NCBI GenBank assembly: GCA_017471505.1 | Contig: JAFUTC010000002.1 | Coordinates: 1 to 64,000, forward strand | DNA: 64,000 nucleotides | Direction of reading: 5' to 3' | DNA from: Alloprevotella sp. | Lineage (GTDB): Bacteria > Bacteroidota > Bacteroidia > Bacteroidales > Bacteroidaceae | In this document: piece by piece, positions 34,216-44,372 of the stretch | Numbering within the stretch: the first letter of the stretch is position 1 | Layout: each line of letters starts with the position of its first letter | Made by a program: the position numbers and the translations under genes | The notes under the pieces: model-generated | The model's input: the letters and a program-made list of their open reading frames with translations, nothing else | Database searches by the model: none | What the model was told of the DNA's origin: nothing

Positions 34216-35238
34216 ATGCGAATCTTCCGCGACCATTCGCTGTTAGGCCACAATACCTTTGGCATCGATGCCAAGGCCGCTTGCTTTGTGGAATACGACA
34301 ACGAAGACGAACTGAAGCAACTGCTTGCCGACTACATGGATAATCGCTATCCGTTGCCGCTTATTCACATCGGCGAGGGGTCTAATTTTCTCTTTTCCGG
34401 CAACTTTAACGGCACCGTGGCCCACTCTTGCATTCGCGGAGTGGAGGAAGTTGAGCGCGACGACCACAGCGTGTTGCTCCGGGTGGGCGCTGCCGAAAAT
34501 TGGGACAGCCTTGTTGCCACCACCATCGACCGCGGTTTCTACGGATTGGAGAACCTTTCGCTCATACCCGGCGAAGTAGGTGCCGCAGCCGTCCAAAATA
34601 TCGGTGCCTACGGTGCAGAAGCGGAACAGTTTATCGAAGCCGTAGAAGGAATCACCATTCACGGCAAAGCAACCACCTATACGCACGACGAATGCCAGTA
34701 TGCGTATCGTTCATCGGTCTTTAAGCACGACCTGAAAGACCGTTTCTATGTCACGCACGTGCTTCTGCGGCTGTCGCTCCAATTCATGCCGAACCTGTCG
34801 TATGGTGCGCTGCAACGGCTTCTCGAGGAAAACGGTCTCGATGCCACCAGCGTCAGCGTAGCCGACATTCGTCGCCTCATCGTCAACTTTAGAAAAGAAA
34901 AACTCCCCCAGCCTTCCGAGGTGGGCAGCGCAGGTTCGTTCTTCGTCAATCCTGTCGTGTCGGAACAAGTCTTTGCCAAACTGCAGGCCGACTATCCCGA
35001 CATGCCGCACTTCAAGGCTCCGAACGGAGTCAAGATACCTGCCGGCTGGCTAATCGAACAAACCGGATGGCGCGGCAAGAACCTGGGACGGGCCGGCGTA
35101 TGGGCCAAGCAGGCACTCGTATTGGTGAACCTCGGAGGTGCCACCGGCGAAGAAATTGTAACGCTCAGTCAGACCATCCAAAAGGATGTCTACGAAAAAT
35201 TCGGCATCATGCTCAACCCCGAAGCAAACATCGTGTAG
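34216..35238 (+). CDS. murB: UDP-N-acetylmuramate dehydrogenase
   Basis: The 340-residue flavoprotein has the N-terminal HNTFGIDAKA, the FAD-binding IGEGSNFLFSG, NLSLIPGEVGAAAVQNIGAYGAE, the catalytic Ser region in SAGSFFVNP and the C-terminal catalytic Glu in LNPEANIV. It reduces UDP-GlcNAc-enolpyruvate to UDP-MurNAc. Length and the YAYRSSVFK segment fit the E. coli-type (class I) MurB. It lies between the lipoprotein gene and the beta-lactamase-fold gene on the same strand. Confidence 0.96.
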   Translation: MRIFRDHSLLGHNTFGIDAKAACFVEYDNEDELKQLLADYMDNRYPLPLIHIGEGSNFLFSGNFNGTVAHSCIRGVEEVERDDHSVLLRVGAAENWDSLVATTIDRGFYGLENLSLIPGEVGAAAVQNIGAYGAEAEQFIEAVEGITIHGKATTYTHDECQYAYRSSVFKHDLKDRFYVTHVLLRLSLQFMPNLSYGALQRLLEENGLDATSVSVADIRRLIVNFRKEKLPQPSEVGSAGSFFVNPVVSEQVFAKLQADYPDMPHFKAPNGVKIPAGWLIEQTGWRGKNLGRAGVWAKQALVLVNLGGATGEEIVTLSQTIQKDVYEKFGIMLNPEANIV

Positions 35239-35266
35239 CCACTACTACGACACGGGGCCATCGTAT

Positions 35267-36109
35267 ATGAAACTTACATTCTTAGGTACTGGAACAAGTT
35301 CAGGCAACCCGTCGCTGGGCTGCAACTGCGAGGTGTGCCGGTCGAAAGACCCGCACGACCACCGTTTTCGCACCTCGGCGCTGCTCGAAACCAGTTCCGG
35401 CGAGCGAATACTATTTGACTGCGGTCCGGATTTCAGGCAGCAAATGCTGCGCTGGACCGACACCCTGCCCGAAGATAGTCCCGCACGCGACTTTTTGACA
35501 CAGGTTCCGCAGCCGGGACAGCCACTTCCACGCGTACTGCACGCTGTTCTCATCACACACATCCATTACGACCATGTGTCCGGACTGGATGACCTCCGGC
35601 CCTACTCCATTGCCCACCCGTTGCCCATATATTGCTCGGAAGAGGTAGCTGACACACTTCGAAAACGCTTGCCTTATTGTTTCCACAAGCCGGAAACCAA
35701 CACGTTTGTGCCTCGGTTTGAACTGCATCCCGTTGAGTTGCACCAACACTATAGTATTGCGGGCCTCGACGTCGAGCCCATCAAACTGAACCACGGACTC
35801 GTGCCCACATTCGGCTACCGCATCGGACGCTTTGCCTATCTGACCGACCTACACGACCTGCCTGAAAGTGAATATGCCCATCTGCAGGGCCTCGACACCA
35901 TCGTTATCGATGCACTCCATAAATATAAGGCGCACCCCACCCATGAATCGGTACCCGAAGCCTTGCGCGTCATCGAACGCCTCAAGCCTCGGCGAGCATA
36001 CCTCGTTCACATGAGCCACCGTGCCGGACTTCACGCCGAGTCGCATAGTTTCTTGCCCGAAAACGTGCAGTACGCCTACGATACACTTACCATAGAACTT
36101 CCAGAATAA
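35267..36109 (+). CDS. Metallo-beta-lactamase-fold hydrolase, PhnP-like
   Basis: From MKLTFLGTGTSSG the protein has 280 residues. The metal motif THIHYDHVSGLDDL (HxHxDH), the N-terminal zinc-type CNCEVC and the C-terminal HMSHRAGLHAE fit the PhnP-like cyclic phosphodiesterase and lipoate-related branch (RNase Z superfamily). The precise substrate is not clear from sequence. I reject the ATG at 35186, which lies inside murB. It ends one base before the terminator hairpin at 36109. Confidence 0.85.
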   Translation: MKLTFLGTGTSSGNPSLGCNCEVCRSKDPHDHRFRTSALLETSSGERILFDCGPDFRQQMLRWTDTLPEDSPARDFLTQVPQPGQPLPRVLHAVLITHIHYDHVSGLDDLRPYSIAHPLPIYCSEEVADTLRKRLPYCFHKPETNTFVPRFELHPVELHQHYSIAGLDVEPIKLNHGLVPTFGYRIGRFAYLTDLHDLPESEYAHLQGLDTIVIDALHKYKAHPTHESVPEALRVIERLKPRRAYLVHMSHRAGLHAESHSFLPENVQYAYDTLTIELPE

Positions 36110-36138
36110 AAGCAGGGAAACAAACGCTTCCCTGCTTT
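36109..36138. terminator. Bidirectional terminator
   Basis: AAAGCAGGGAA (36109-36119) pairs perfectly with TTCCCTGCTTT (36128-36138), loop 8 bases, between convergent genes. Confidence 0.85.
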
Positions 36139-36164
36139 CTTGTTTTATGCCATTCGTGTTTTGG

Positions 36165-37901
36165 TTACTTGAATAAGATGACCGAGTCGCGCTGGGCTGC
36201 CGGAACCGTCCACTCCTCGGGAATAAATTTCCACTGGTTAAGTTTCTTCGGCGAAAGTTGCTTCAACTGACGAATTTCCTGCATCAAGTAGAAACGAAGA
36301 TCCTTGTCTGTGCTCCACTCAATACGGTTCTTCAGTTCATCCTTATCAATGCGGGCACCGTGAGTAAGCAACCTGCCACCGCCATTACCGCGATAAGAAT
36401 TAACCGCCACGCGGTAGGTCTTCTGCATATCAAACGGCTCCCCATTTGCAAGACTGATAATTTTAACCTTATGGCCTTTCGGTTCGCGCACATCAACCGT
36501 ATAGATAATACCGGCCGCCGAGTCGAAATTATAACTGGGCGTGCGCAGACGCTGCCATGGGTCGGGCGAATCGATAGTACGACGATTGAAGAGCAATAGA
36601 TGGTCTTCAGGTTTCGTCATCTGCTGTGTCCATCCGTTATAACTGTACTCCAAAAAGTCTTTGATTTCCTTTCCGGTAAGGCGCATAACATAGAGAAAGT
36701 TCTCGAATTTGTATAGGTTGAACATATCGCTCACTCGAATTTCCCCAGCCGGAATTTTCGCATCAAAACTCAACGGAGCGGCGAAACTGATGTCGGCGCC
36801 GCTAATCTTAAGTTGCAGCTGATGTATAAAGTCCACAAACTCGGATGGTCCGAAAAATGCCGCACGCGTATCAAGTTCCGTGCTACAATCTCCGATTTTC
36901 TCCTGCACATATCCATCCACGTCGTTCACGTGCTTGTCGAAGTGAGCCACAAAATCGGCATCCGGTTCCAAGTCGCAGATGTTCACGAGTTCGCCATCAA
37001 CCTGTTCGACCATCACCTTATTCTTCTGTTTCGTTACCACAATCGTTGCGGCAGCCACATATTCGGCATTGGCTCCCGTATTGAGTATCTGAACCGAATC
37101 ACCATTACGGCACACCATCTTACGGCAGGCGCGGCGATGGTCGTGCCCACAAAGTATCAAGTCAAAGCCCGGAACTTCGCGCGCCACTTGCAGACTTGCG
37201 TTTTCGTTCTTTGTCCCGGTGGCTTTCTCACTACCCACGCCACTGTGGAATAGTCCGATGACCACATCGGATTGTGCTTTCATCTCGGGCATATACTTGC
37301 GTGCAGTCTCCACCATATCTTCAAAGTCCATGCCACTCCACAAGTTCTCCGGAAGCCAGTTGGGTATGCCCGTTGTCAGCATACCCAGAACGGCAAAGCG
37401 TATGCCATCTTTCTTCACGATAGTATACGGTTTCCAATAAGTAGACCCGTCCGTCTTCCGCACTATGTTTGCGCCCAACATCGGCATCTTGCACTGCAAA
37501 CTCCACCTATCATATACTGCGTGGCCGGCTTCTACGTCGTGATTGCCTATGGTTGCCGCATCGTAGCCCATATAGTTCAGGACAGCGGCACAGGCATGCG
37601 TGGTCACCGTATCGACATAATTATAGAAATATGCCGAGGGCTGCCCCTGCAGAATATCACCGGCATCGAACAGAAGCACGTGCGAACGCCCATGTTGCTG
37701 GCGTTGCTGCTTCACATAGGTGTAGATGCGAGCCATACTACCGTTTCCGGCCGTACAATTGATAAAATCACGGGGAAAATAGTTGCCGTGCACATCGGTA
37801 GTTTCCAGTACGCGGAAAGTAATCTTCTTCGGGCGGGCCGCACTTCCGAAGGCCACAAAGGCCAAGGCAAACAGCACCAACAAAACCTGCTTTCTTCTCA
37901 T
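36165..37901 (-). CDS. Exported bifunctional 5'-nucleotidase / 2',3'-cyclic phosphodiesterase
   Basis: A 578-residue protein with a signal peptide (LLVLFALAFVAFGSAA), an N-terminal calcineurin-like domain with the metal motifs TTDVHGNYFP, DAGDILQGQP, GNHDVEAG and LCGHDHRRA, and a C-terminal 5'-nucleotidase domain (SFDAKIPAGEIRVSDMFNLYKFEN, YRVAVNSYRGNGGG). It is probably periplasmic and releases phosphate and nucleosides from nucleotides. It is transcribed leftward after folA, 21 bases downstream, so nucleotide salvage and folate genes share a cluster. Confidence 0.92.
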   Translation of the reverse strand: MRRKQVLLVLFALAFVAFGSAARPKKITFRVLETTDVHGNYFPRDFINCTAGNGSMARIYTYVKQQRQQHGRSHVLLFDAGDILQGQPSAYFYNYVDTVTTHACAAVLNYMGYDAATIGNHDVEAGHAVYDRWSLQCKMPMLGANIVRKTDGSTYWKPYTIVKKDGIRFAVLGMLTTGIPNWLPENLWSGMDFEDMVETARKYMPEMKAQSDVVIGLFHSGVGSEKATGTKNENASLQVAREVPGFDLILCGHDHRRACRKMVCRNGDSVQILNTGANAEYVAAATIVVTKQKNKVMVEQVDGELVNICDLEPDADFVAHFDKHVNDVDGYVQEKIGDCSTELDTRAAFFGPSEFVDFIHQLQLKISGADISFAAPLSFDAKIPAGEIRVSDMFNLYKFENFLYVMRLTGKEIKDFLEYSYNGWTQQMTKPEDHLLLFNRRTIDSPDPWQRLRTPSYNFDSAAGIIYTVDVREPKGHKVKIISLANGEPFDMQKTYRVAVNSYRGNGGGRLLTHGARIDKDELKNRIEWSTDKDLRFYLMQEIRQLKQLSPKKLNQWKFIPEEWTVPAAQRDSVILFK

Positions 37902-37922
37902 CGTATTCTCTTGTTAATCGGT

Positions 37923-38420
37923 TTATCTTCTCTTTTTTCGCACATATTCCACAAAGTCGAACGCCACTTCGTTTTTCTCGTCGGCAGGATGCTCCTCACG
38001 GCTGACTTCCGTCCACTTGCTGAAATCTACCATCGGGAAAAACACATCGGCCTCTTGCGGACTGGCATGTATCTCCGTCAGATACATCCGGTCAACTATG
38101 AGAACCGCCTGCCTATAGAGCATGGCGCCACCTATGATAAAGATTTCTTCGTCGCGAGGGCAACTGTCGATGGCCTTCTTTAAGTTTGGGAACACTTCCA
38201 CATTGGGAGCCGCAAATTCACTATTACGCGACAGCACAAGGTTGCGTCTGTTTGGCAACGCCCCCTTAGGTAGTGAGTCAAAAGTCCGTCGGCCCATCAA
38301 AACCGTATGGCCTGTAGTCAGTTTTTTAAATCGTTTCAGGTCGTCCGACAGGCGAAACAACAAACGGTTTTGGTATCCGATGGCGCCGTCTTCGGCTACT
38401 GCACAAATCAAGTTAATCAT
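37923..38420 (-). CDS. folA: Dihydrofolate reductase
   Basis: The 165-residue enzyme begins MINLICAVAEDGAIGYQNRL, has the catalytic acidic residue in RLSDDLKRFKKLT, the NADPH-binding TVLMGRRTFDSLPKG and FIIGGAMLYRQA, and the C-terminal VAFDFVEYVRKK. It regenerates tetrahydrofolate after thymidylate synthesis. The 38420 ATG is used; the longer reading needs a TTG. It follows thyA by 20 bases, the common thyA-folA pair. Confidence 0.96.
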   Translation of the reverse strand: MINLICAVAEDGAIGYQNRLLFRLSDDLKRFKKLTTGHTVLMGRRTFDSLPKGALPNRRNLVLSRNSEFAAPNVEVFPNLKKAIDSCPRDEEIFIIGGAMLYRQAVLIVDRMYLTEIHASPQEADVFFPMVDFSKWTEVSREEHPADEKNEVAFDFVEYVRKKRR

Positions 38421-38440
38421 GGTCTTGCTCAATAATTACG

Positions 38441-39235
38441 TTATACCGACACATCGGCCTTGATATGTGGCCAAGGTTCGTATCCTTCCAGTTCGAAATC
38501 TTCGTAGCGGAAAGCAAAGATATCCTTCACGTCAGGATTGATTTTCATGCGCGGAAGTGACTTGGGCTGTCGCGTCAGTTGAAGTTTTGCCTGCTCCAGG
38601 TGGTTCAGATAGAGATGCGTGTCGCCAGTTGTGTGCACAAAGTCGCCTGCTTCCAATCCGCACACCTGTGCCATCATCTGCAGCAATAAGGCATAGGAGG
38701 CAATGTTAAAAGGAACGCCCAAAAAAGTATCGGCACTGCGCTGATAAAGTTGCAGCGACAGCCGGTTTTCAGCCACATAGAACTGGAACAGCGTATGACA
38801 CGGCGGCAAAGCCATATCCTTTACTTCTGCCACATTCCATGCCGAAACGATAATCCGCCTTGAATCGGGATGATGCTTTATTAAATCTATGGCCTGGCTA
38901 ATCTGGTCGATTGTTCCTCCATTGTAATCGGGCCACGAACGCCACTGATGGCCATAAACCGGCCCGAGATTTCCGTCTTCATCGGCCCATTCGTTCCAAA
39001 TCCTTACGCCGTGTTCCTGCAAATAGCGCACATTGGTCGAACCCTGTAAGAACCACAACAATTCGTATATGATAGACTTCAGATGCAGCTTTTTAGTGGT
39101 CAAAACAGGAAAGCCTTCACTCAAATCGAACCGCATTTGGTGGCCGAAGATGCTTTTTGTGCCCGTGCCGGTACGGTCGGTTTTCACAACGCCTTTATCT
39201 ATGATTTCCTGCAACAAGTCTAAGTATTGTTTCAT
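38441..39235 (-). CDS. thyA: Thymidylate synthase
   Basis: A 264-residue protein with [19 protein letters not shown], the catalytic Cys146 in [12 protein letters not shown], the dUMP-binding [20 protein letters not shown] and the C-terminal [18 protein letters not shown]. It makes dTMP from dUMP with methylene-tetrahydrofolate, which folA then regenerates. The first ATG of the longer reading lies inside the upstream gene, so the MKQYLDLL start is chosen. Confidence 0.97.
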   Translation of the reverse strand: MKQYLDLLQEIIDKGVVKTDRTGTGTKSIFGHQMRFDLSEGFPVLTTKKLHLKSIIYELLWFLQGSTNVRYLQEHGVRIWNEWADEDGNLGPVYGHQWRSWPDYNGGTIDQISQAIDLIKHHPDSRRIIVSAWNVAEVKDMALPPCHTLFQFYVAENRLSLQLYQRSADTFLGVPFNIASYALLLQMMAQVCGLEAGDFVHTTGDTHLYLNHLEQAKLQLTRQPKSLPRMKINPDVKDIFAFRYEDFELEGYEPWPHIKADVSV

Positions 39236-39255
39236 GACTTTTATGGTTTTGTTTC

Positions 39256-40731
39256 CTATTTGTTTTTCTGCACAAACACACCTTCGAGGGTCAGGTCTCC
39301 GTCCACCCACTCGGCAGGTATGGTAGCACAGTTGTCTTTGTCTATTTGGTCGGCTCCGATGTAGTCGTCGCGGAACTGTACGACGCCATGTATCGTTGGT
39401 TGGCCCTGATGTCCGTACCCGTGGCGTACGCGAATGCCGCTGAACGTAAATCCGTTCTCCGGACGCAACCGCACTACGAACGATTGGCCAAATGCCTGGC
39501 GCGAACGCAACGGGGTTCCGTCGGCATTCAACACGTCTCCGTTCCGGTTGTCCTCGTGCACGCTGACAAAATCTTCGTGTACATTGAGCGTTGCATCGAC
39601 CACTCCGCCGCCATTCCTCTGTAAATGGTTGTCGGCATTGACATTTCCACCGGCATCCATATCGTCCCAGTCGCTCTTAAAGCGAATCCGATAGAAACCT
39701 TTTGACAATGTCGACGGCAGACGGAAGTTGGGCAGTTTAGCATTATTGCCGTCGGCAACTACCTTGCCCTTGCTGTCGGTGCTATTAAGGTGCGAGAAAC
39801 TAACCAGTTCCGACATTTCCGCAGGTAGTCCGTCGCTGCCAATCTGTGGTTCAAACTTGCCGTCCTGATTATAGTCGATATAGCAAAAGCCGTTCATCCA
39901 TTCGCCTCGCAGGCTTAAAAACGGCTCGACCTCGCTACCTATTTTTGCACGGAACACGCGGTCAGAATGGTCGGAGTATAGTAGCGAGCCAATGGTCAGT
40001 TCCTCACCCAGGCACAACGTGTCGTTTCCAATGCCCAAATATAGTATGCCTCGGTCATCGCGTTCCTTCAGCGTCGTTTTCGCAGAGAAATTGAGCGGAT
40101 AATCCTCATATTGGACGCGCGGCATATACGAGTCGTCAACAACTATATTGTCCACATAGGCCACATAGTCGGACGTGAGCGAGTGTGTACTCTCCAAGTC
40201 GGTAACAACTACCAAGCTGTAGATTTCTACGCCCTCGGCTCCTTTTACTGCGAACACGGCGTCGTCCCACTTATTGAGAGGCACCGCTGAAAGGCTCTGT
40301 TCCCAAAATTGCTCCACTTCGCTCGACTGGCCACTACGGTCGGTGCGTTTTCCAAGTCCAATCAGCATGACGCGACCGTTCTGCGGCCTGTGAAGAAGCA
40401 CGTGCACGTATTTTGTAGTAGGCGTCAGCGCAAACGGACGCTTCAAGTCTATCCGCACGCCAAAGACATTCGACCCGAAGCGCGACCTTTGAAATGCCAA
40501 CACCTTTTCGCTTGCATTGGCCACCTGTCCTATCTGCTCATCGTACTGTCGGTCGGGATTGTCGGTCACGGCTACATTTCCGGCCAACTGACCCGTACGA
40601 AAAGGCGACTGTTCCCAGCGGTCGTAGATGCCGACCGATTTGAAATCGGACACTTCAAACTGCACACATACCTGTGCGCCAAGACCGCAGGTCATTGACA
40701 GAAACAGAAAGATGAATAGTAGGCGTTTCAT
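39256..40731 (-). CDS. Secreted protein of unknown function beside the fucosidase
   Basis: A 491-residue protein starting [20 protein letters not shown], a clear signal peptide. The body is rich in beta strands. Its first half ([34 protein letters not shown]) resembles a carbohydrate-binding jelly-roll. The second half has [19 protein letters not shown] and [18 protein letters not shown], like the GEVED repeats of secreted Bacteroidetes proteins. It is translated 49 bases after the GH29 fucosidase and probably acts on the same glycan, though no catalytic site can be named. Confidence 0.6.
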   Translation of the reverse strand: MKRLLFIFLFLSMTCGLGAQVCVQFEVSDFKSVGIYDRWEQSPFRTGQLAGNVAVTDNPDRQYDEQIGQVANASEKVLAFQRSRFGSNVFGVRIDLKRPFALTPTTKYVHVLLHRPQNGRVMLIGLGKRTDRSGQSSEVEQFWEQSLSAVPLNKWDDAVFAVKGAEGVEIYSLVVVTDLESTHSLTSDYVAYVDNIVVDDSYMPRVQYEDYPLNFSAKTTLKERDDRGILYLGIGNDTLCLGEELTIGSLLYSDHSDRVFRAKIGSEVEPFLSLRGEWMNGFCYIDYNQDGKFEPQIGSDGLPAEMSELVSFSHLNSTDSKGKVVADGNNAKLPNFRLPSTLSKGFYRIRFKSDWDDMDAGGNVNADNHLQRNGGGVVDATLNVHEDFVSVHEDNRNGDVLNADGTPLRSRQAFGQSFVVRLRPENGFTFSGIRVRHGYGHQGQPTIHGVVQFRDDYIGADQIDKDNCATIPAEWVDGDLTLEGVFVQKNK

Positions 40732-40780
40732 TCGTAAGCAGATTTTTCGACTCCTATATATAAAAAGTTCGTTATACAAA

Positions 40781-42241
40781 TTAATATACCGACAGCCGGC
40801 TCAGCAAGGGGCATGCCCTACTGTCGCTGATGTGCACCCTTATGCCCTTGACGCGGAAGCCTTCGCCGTAGCTGTGCTCCACACTGCCATTGAGCGGCAC
40901 TATTCGCTTGTAGCCTATTGTCGTTGTTTCTATGTTCTGAGCCACAGGCGTCCAGTGAGTTCCGTCGGTGGTAATTTCAATTTCGAAGTTTCTGACGCGC
41001 TGGCCCTTACGAATGTATTCTTGCAACATAAGGTAGCGCACCGTTTGCGGGCGTTTCCACCGCAATGTGACAGTGGCATCGGTTTCCTCATCGTTGGTAG
41101 CCCAATAGGTGTCTTTGTTTCCGTCGGTCAGGTTCTTGGCACTGTAGCGTCCTCCAGTGCGAGTTGCCGACGCGCTTATCTTTGCCTTGGGAGCAAGGTC
41201 GTTTCCGAACCGCGTCTTTAGCTTTTCGCCGAGAGCCACCAATTGTATGGAATCGGAGGCCGGCAGTTTTCCCGTTCGGTCGGGTGGAAAGTTGAGAATG
41301 AAAGTGGCATTGCGCCCCACGGACTGGAGGTACATCTTAAAAAGCTCCTCCGAATCGCGGCAAACTTCGCCCGGATGCCAGAACCAACCTTTGTCGGTGG
41401 CTTTTGTATCGACTTCGCTGGGCATCCAAAGCCAGCCGTCTTCGTTTCCACTGAGTCCTTCGCCCATCGACCAGGTGGTTTCGTTGGTATATCCGCTTTC
41501 CGTGCCACACCAACGGGCTTCTCCGCCCAAACCCCACATGATAAGTTGCGGACAAAGCACGTGGACGCTGTCGCGAATATTGGGCATGTCGTAGTAGATA
41601 CTTGCATCGATCTTGACATTGCCACCTTTTGCACCATCGAACCACATTTCGAACTGATCGCTACCGAGCGAGGCGAGTTCAACTATTTGTTTGTGAAAGA
41701 CTTCCTTGACATAGCGGTCGGTGCCATAATAGGGGCTGTTGGCATCCCACGGCGACACGTAGAAGCCATATTTCATGCCCAGCTTGCGAGCCGCTTTCTG
41801 AAAATCGCGGGGAATGTTTGTCTGGCGCCCGTAGTCGTTGCCGGCATTAACCACGCTGTGCGAGGTGGTTGCCGTGGGCCATGTGCAAAAACCATCGTGG
41901 TGTTTGACGGTTACAATGCCGCCCCTCATTCCTCCTGCCTTCACCAGACGCAACCATTGCTCCGGATCGGGTGCGGCAGTGGGTTGGAAGAGTTTTTCAT
42001 CTTCCTGTCCGTTTCCCCATTCGACATCGGTAAAGGTGTTCATTCCGAAATGGAAAAACGCATAGAATTCGGTTTCCTGCCAACGGATCTGATTCTCGGT
42101 AGGTACGGGAAAAACTGGTCGGGGCTCGTTGTACGGATTGGCAAGTTCCTGCTTTTGAAGCGAAAACGGCTGGGCGCCAAGCATTCCACTATAGCCCACG
42201 AATAGACAAAGTAATAAGGCCTTCAATCCTGTGCGGTGCAT
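40781..42241 (-). CDS. Alpha-L-fucosidase (GH29) with C-terminal F5/8-type carbohydrate-binding domain
   Basis: The 486-residue protein has a signal peptide (LLLCLFVGYSGMLGAQ), the GH29 barrel (FFHFGMNTFTDVEWG, VTVKHHDGFCTWPT, YVSPWDANSPYYG) and the nucleophile Asp202 in EMWFDGAKGG. The last ~130 residues (KISASATRTGGRYSAKNLTDG, ATVTLRWKRPQTVRYLML) form an F5/8-type C domain. It removes alpha-linked fucose from host or milk glycans, probably in the periplasm or at the surface. No SusC/SusD pair is next to it; its partner is the 491-residue secreted protein downstream. Confidence 0.93.
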   Translation of the reverse strand: MHRTGLKALLLCLFVGYSGMLGAQPFSLQKQELANPYNEPRPVFPVPTENQIRWQETEFYAFFHFGMNTFTDVEWGNGQEDEKLFQPTAAPDPEQWLRLVKAGGMRGGIVTVKHHDGFCTWPTATTSHSVVNAGNDYGRQTNIPRDFQKAARKLGMKYGFYVSPWDANSPYYGTDRYVKEVFHKQIVELASLGSDQFEMWFDGAKGGNVKIDASIYYDMPNIRDSVHVLCPQLIMWGLGGEARWCGTESGYTNETTWSMGEGLSGNEDGWLWMPSEVDTKATDKGWFWHPGEVCRDSEELFKMYLQSVGRNATFILNFPPDRTGKLPASDSIQLVALGEKLKTRFGNDLAPKAKISASATRTGGRYSAKNLTDGNKDTYWATNDEETDATVTLRWKRPQTVRYLMLQEYIRKGQRVRNFEIEITTDGTHWTPVAQNIETTTIGYKRIVPLNGSVEHSYGEGFRVKGIRVHISDSRACPLLSRLSVY

Positions 42242-42333
42242 ACGATTAGGATTTGACTAACAATTAGAAACCCAAAGTTCCGAAAAATTCCCTTATGAGC
42301 CAAGCACCGATGCCAATATTTCACAAAAAAAGA

Positions 42334-44244
42334 CTATGCTTTTTCATCGTCGGACGACAGGCTTTCCAATACGCACGACTCGTATAGCCGTCGATAGAAC
42401 GCATGGCGGCAAAGGGTTTCTGCGGCGCCCAAAATAATCACCTTATAGCGGGCTCGGGTAATGGCCACATTCATGCGCCGAAGGTCGCGCAAAAATCCGA
42501 TTTCACCCTGCTCGTTCGACCTTACCAAGGATATCAGGATGACATCGCGCTCCTGCCCCTGAAAAGAATCGACCGTGTTGATGGTAATTTGTTTGCGCAG
42601 CGGTTTCAGATAGTCGGACCGGCGGACAAGTTGGCGCATATACTGGATTTGTGCCCTATAGGGCGAGATGATGCCTATGTCCACATTCTCTTCAATAAGA
42701 CGGTGGCGCGACAGGCGGTTTGCAAAGTCGTGGAGCGCACGGATGGCCGCCTTTGCCTCGGGCTTGTTGATGCGTCCGAAGTTGTGGCCCACGAATTCCT
42801 CCGTCACTTGCTGCACGACACTACCGTCGTCGGTCGGCAGGCTGCTGGTGTCTATCCATACCAGCGGATTTTCGATGTCGGCAAGTATGCTGCGCTCCCT
42901 GACCATAGGAGCGGCCTTCAGTTCGCCATGGTAGAACCATTCGGAACTAAACCTCATCAGTTCTTCGCTCATGCGATATTGCACGTTGAGCATCGAAACG
43001 GCCGAAGGATGCTTTTCAACCAGTTGTTCCATAAGCGTCTGCCCCAGATTGCCTTTGAGGGCGGCAGGGCTCTTTATGGTGGGCGGCAGTTGGCAGTGGT
43101 CGCCCGCCAAAATCACACGGTCGCATTTCTGCATGGCTATCCAACAGGCTACTTCCATGGCTTGTGCAGCCTCGTCGACAAAGAGTGTGTGAAAATGGGT
43201 GGCTTGCAACAACGGCGAGGCACTTCCTGCCAGCGTGCAGGCTATGACTCGGCTAGTGTCGAACAGTTCGGTGCGGATTTTCCATTCGAGTTCGTCGGCC
43301 TTTTCCCTGAGGCGTGCCACTTTCTGATGGAACGATTCGCCACGGCGACTATGGGACTGGTCGTAAAGTTGCCGAATGGTGCGACGAATTGCCCACAGTG
43401 TGGAATAAGAAGGGTGGTTTTCGAAGCGCCGCTCATAGGTGAACGACAGCATCTTATCGGTTACGCGCGTCGGATTGCCTAACCGAAGCACCGAAAGTCC
43501 GCGGTCGCTGAGTTGCTCGCTAATCCAGTCGACAGCCATATTGCTCTGGGCACACACCAACACCTGCGTCTCGCGGCGAAGTACCTCCGAGACGGCCTCG
43601 ACCAAGGTGGTGGTCTTTCCGGTACCCGGAGGCCCGTGCACCACCATCACGTCATGTGCCACCAGTATGCGGCGGACGGCTTCCTGCTGGCTTTCGTTGA
43701 GCCAGGGCCATCGGAGCGTCGACGGCAAGGCACCAAAGGCGGGTTTCTCACTTCCATGTACTAGATTGCGTAGGTGGGCCAGGCTGCCGTCCTTGGCTGC
43801 CATCGTGCGCTGTAATGCCGTTGTCATGAGTTGATAGGACGTCTCGTCGAAACCCAACTGCACGCCCCACCGCTCATAAGCCACCAAACGGCTCAGTGCA
43901 CTTTCGTCGGGCAGCACCACTACCATGCGCTCCGATTCGGCATAGCTGACGACGCCTGTGAACGAGGCATAGGAAAGTTGCTCGACGGCATCGGCCTGAA
44001 AGAACTGCACCGTGCGCCCATACTCGAAGTTGTGTTCCACGTCTTCGCTATGGTCGCGGTAGATTTCTACCACCAGGCGATTCATGGCATTATAGTAGGA
44101 GCGCCCAAGTCGGGCCGGGAACCAACAGTCGCCGCGCTTTACCTTTCGGCGAATGCCATACGTCTCCGTTTCGCGGCGAAATTCGTCGCGTTCGTAGTCG
44201 CGTTCGGCACGGAGCAGGTCGAGTTGCTGCAACAAAGTAGGCAT
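42334..44244 (-). CDS. UPF1-like superfamily 1B DNA/RNA helicase
   Basis: The 636-residue protein has an N-terminal barrel-like part (1-~175), then the SF1 motors: Walker A GPPGTGKT (204-211), motif II VDEAAQAMEV, motif III GDHCQLPPTIKS, motif IV QYRMSEELMRF, motif V NTVDSFQGQERDVILIS and motif VI VAITRARYKVIILG. This is the IGHMBP2/Dna2/Upf1-like family (AAA_11/AAA_12), found widely in Bacteroidetes, where its in vivo role is not well defined. It is transcribed alone, 92 bases upstream of the fucosidase start. Confidence 0.9.
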   Translation of the reverse strand: MPTLLQQLDLLRAERDYERDEFRRETETYGIRRKVKRGDCWFPARLGRSYYNAMNRLVVEIYRDHSEDVEHNFEYGRTVQFFQADAVEQLSYASFTGVVSYAESERMVVVLPDESALSRLVAYERWGVQLGFDETSYQLMTTALQRTMAAKDGSLAHLRNLVHGSEKPAFGALPSTLRWPWLNESQQEAVRRILVAHDVMVVHGPPGTGKTTTLVEAVSEVLRRETQVLVCAQSNMAVDWISEQLSDRGLSVLRLGNPTRVTDKMLSFTYERRFENHPSYSTLWAIRRTIRQLYDQSHSRRGESFHQKVARLREKADELEWKIRTELFDTSRVIACTLAGSASPLLQATHFHTLFVDEAAQAMEVACWIAMQKCDRVILAGDHCQLPPTIKSPAALKGNLGQTLMEQLVEKHPSAVSMLNVQYRMSEELMRFSSEWFYHGELKAAPMVRERSILADIENPLVWIDTSSLPTDDGSVVQQVTEEFVGHNFGRINKPEAKAAIRALHDFANRLSRHRLIEENVDIGIISPYRAQIQYMRQLVRRSDYLKPLRKQITINTVDSFQGQERDVILISLVRSNEQGEIGFLRDLRRMNVAITRARYKVIILGAAETLCRHAFYRRLYESCVLESLSSDDEKA

Positions 44245-44372
44245 CGGACAGACTGAATGGTGAATGGTTTCAGAAAATACGAGGCAAAGATACAGCGAAT
44301 TAAGATTTGATTAGATTTTTTACCATTTAATAGGGCGCATCCTAATGCGTTTCTGCTTATTTTCGCACCAAA

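Noticed and set aside
41243-42205. A 320-residue rightward reading frame opposite the fucosidase
   Set aside because: It lies antisense to a gene with clear GH29 motifs and has no recognisable domain; similar shadow frames lie opposite pheS and the helicase.
39256-42241. A complete polysaccharide utilisation locus
   Set aside because: No SusC/SusD pair or sigma/anti-sigma or hybrid regulator lies near the GH29, GH89 or sulfatase genes.
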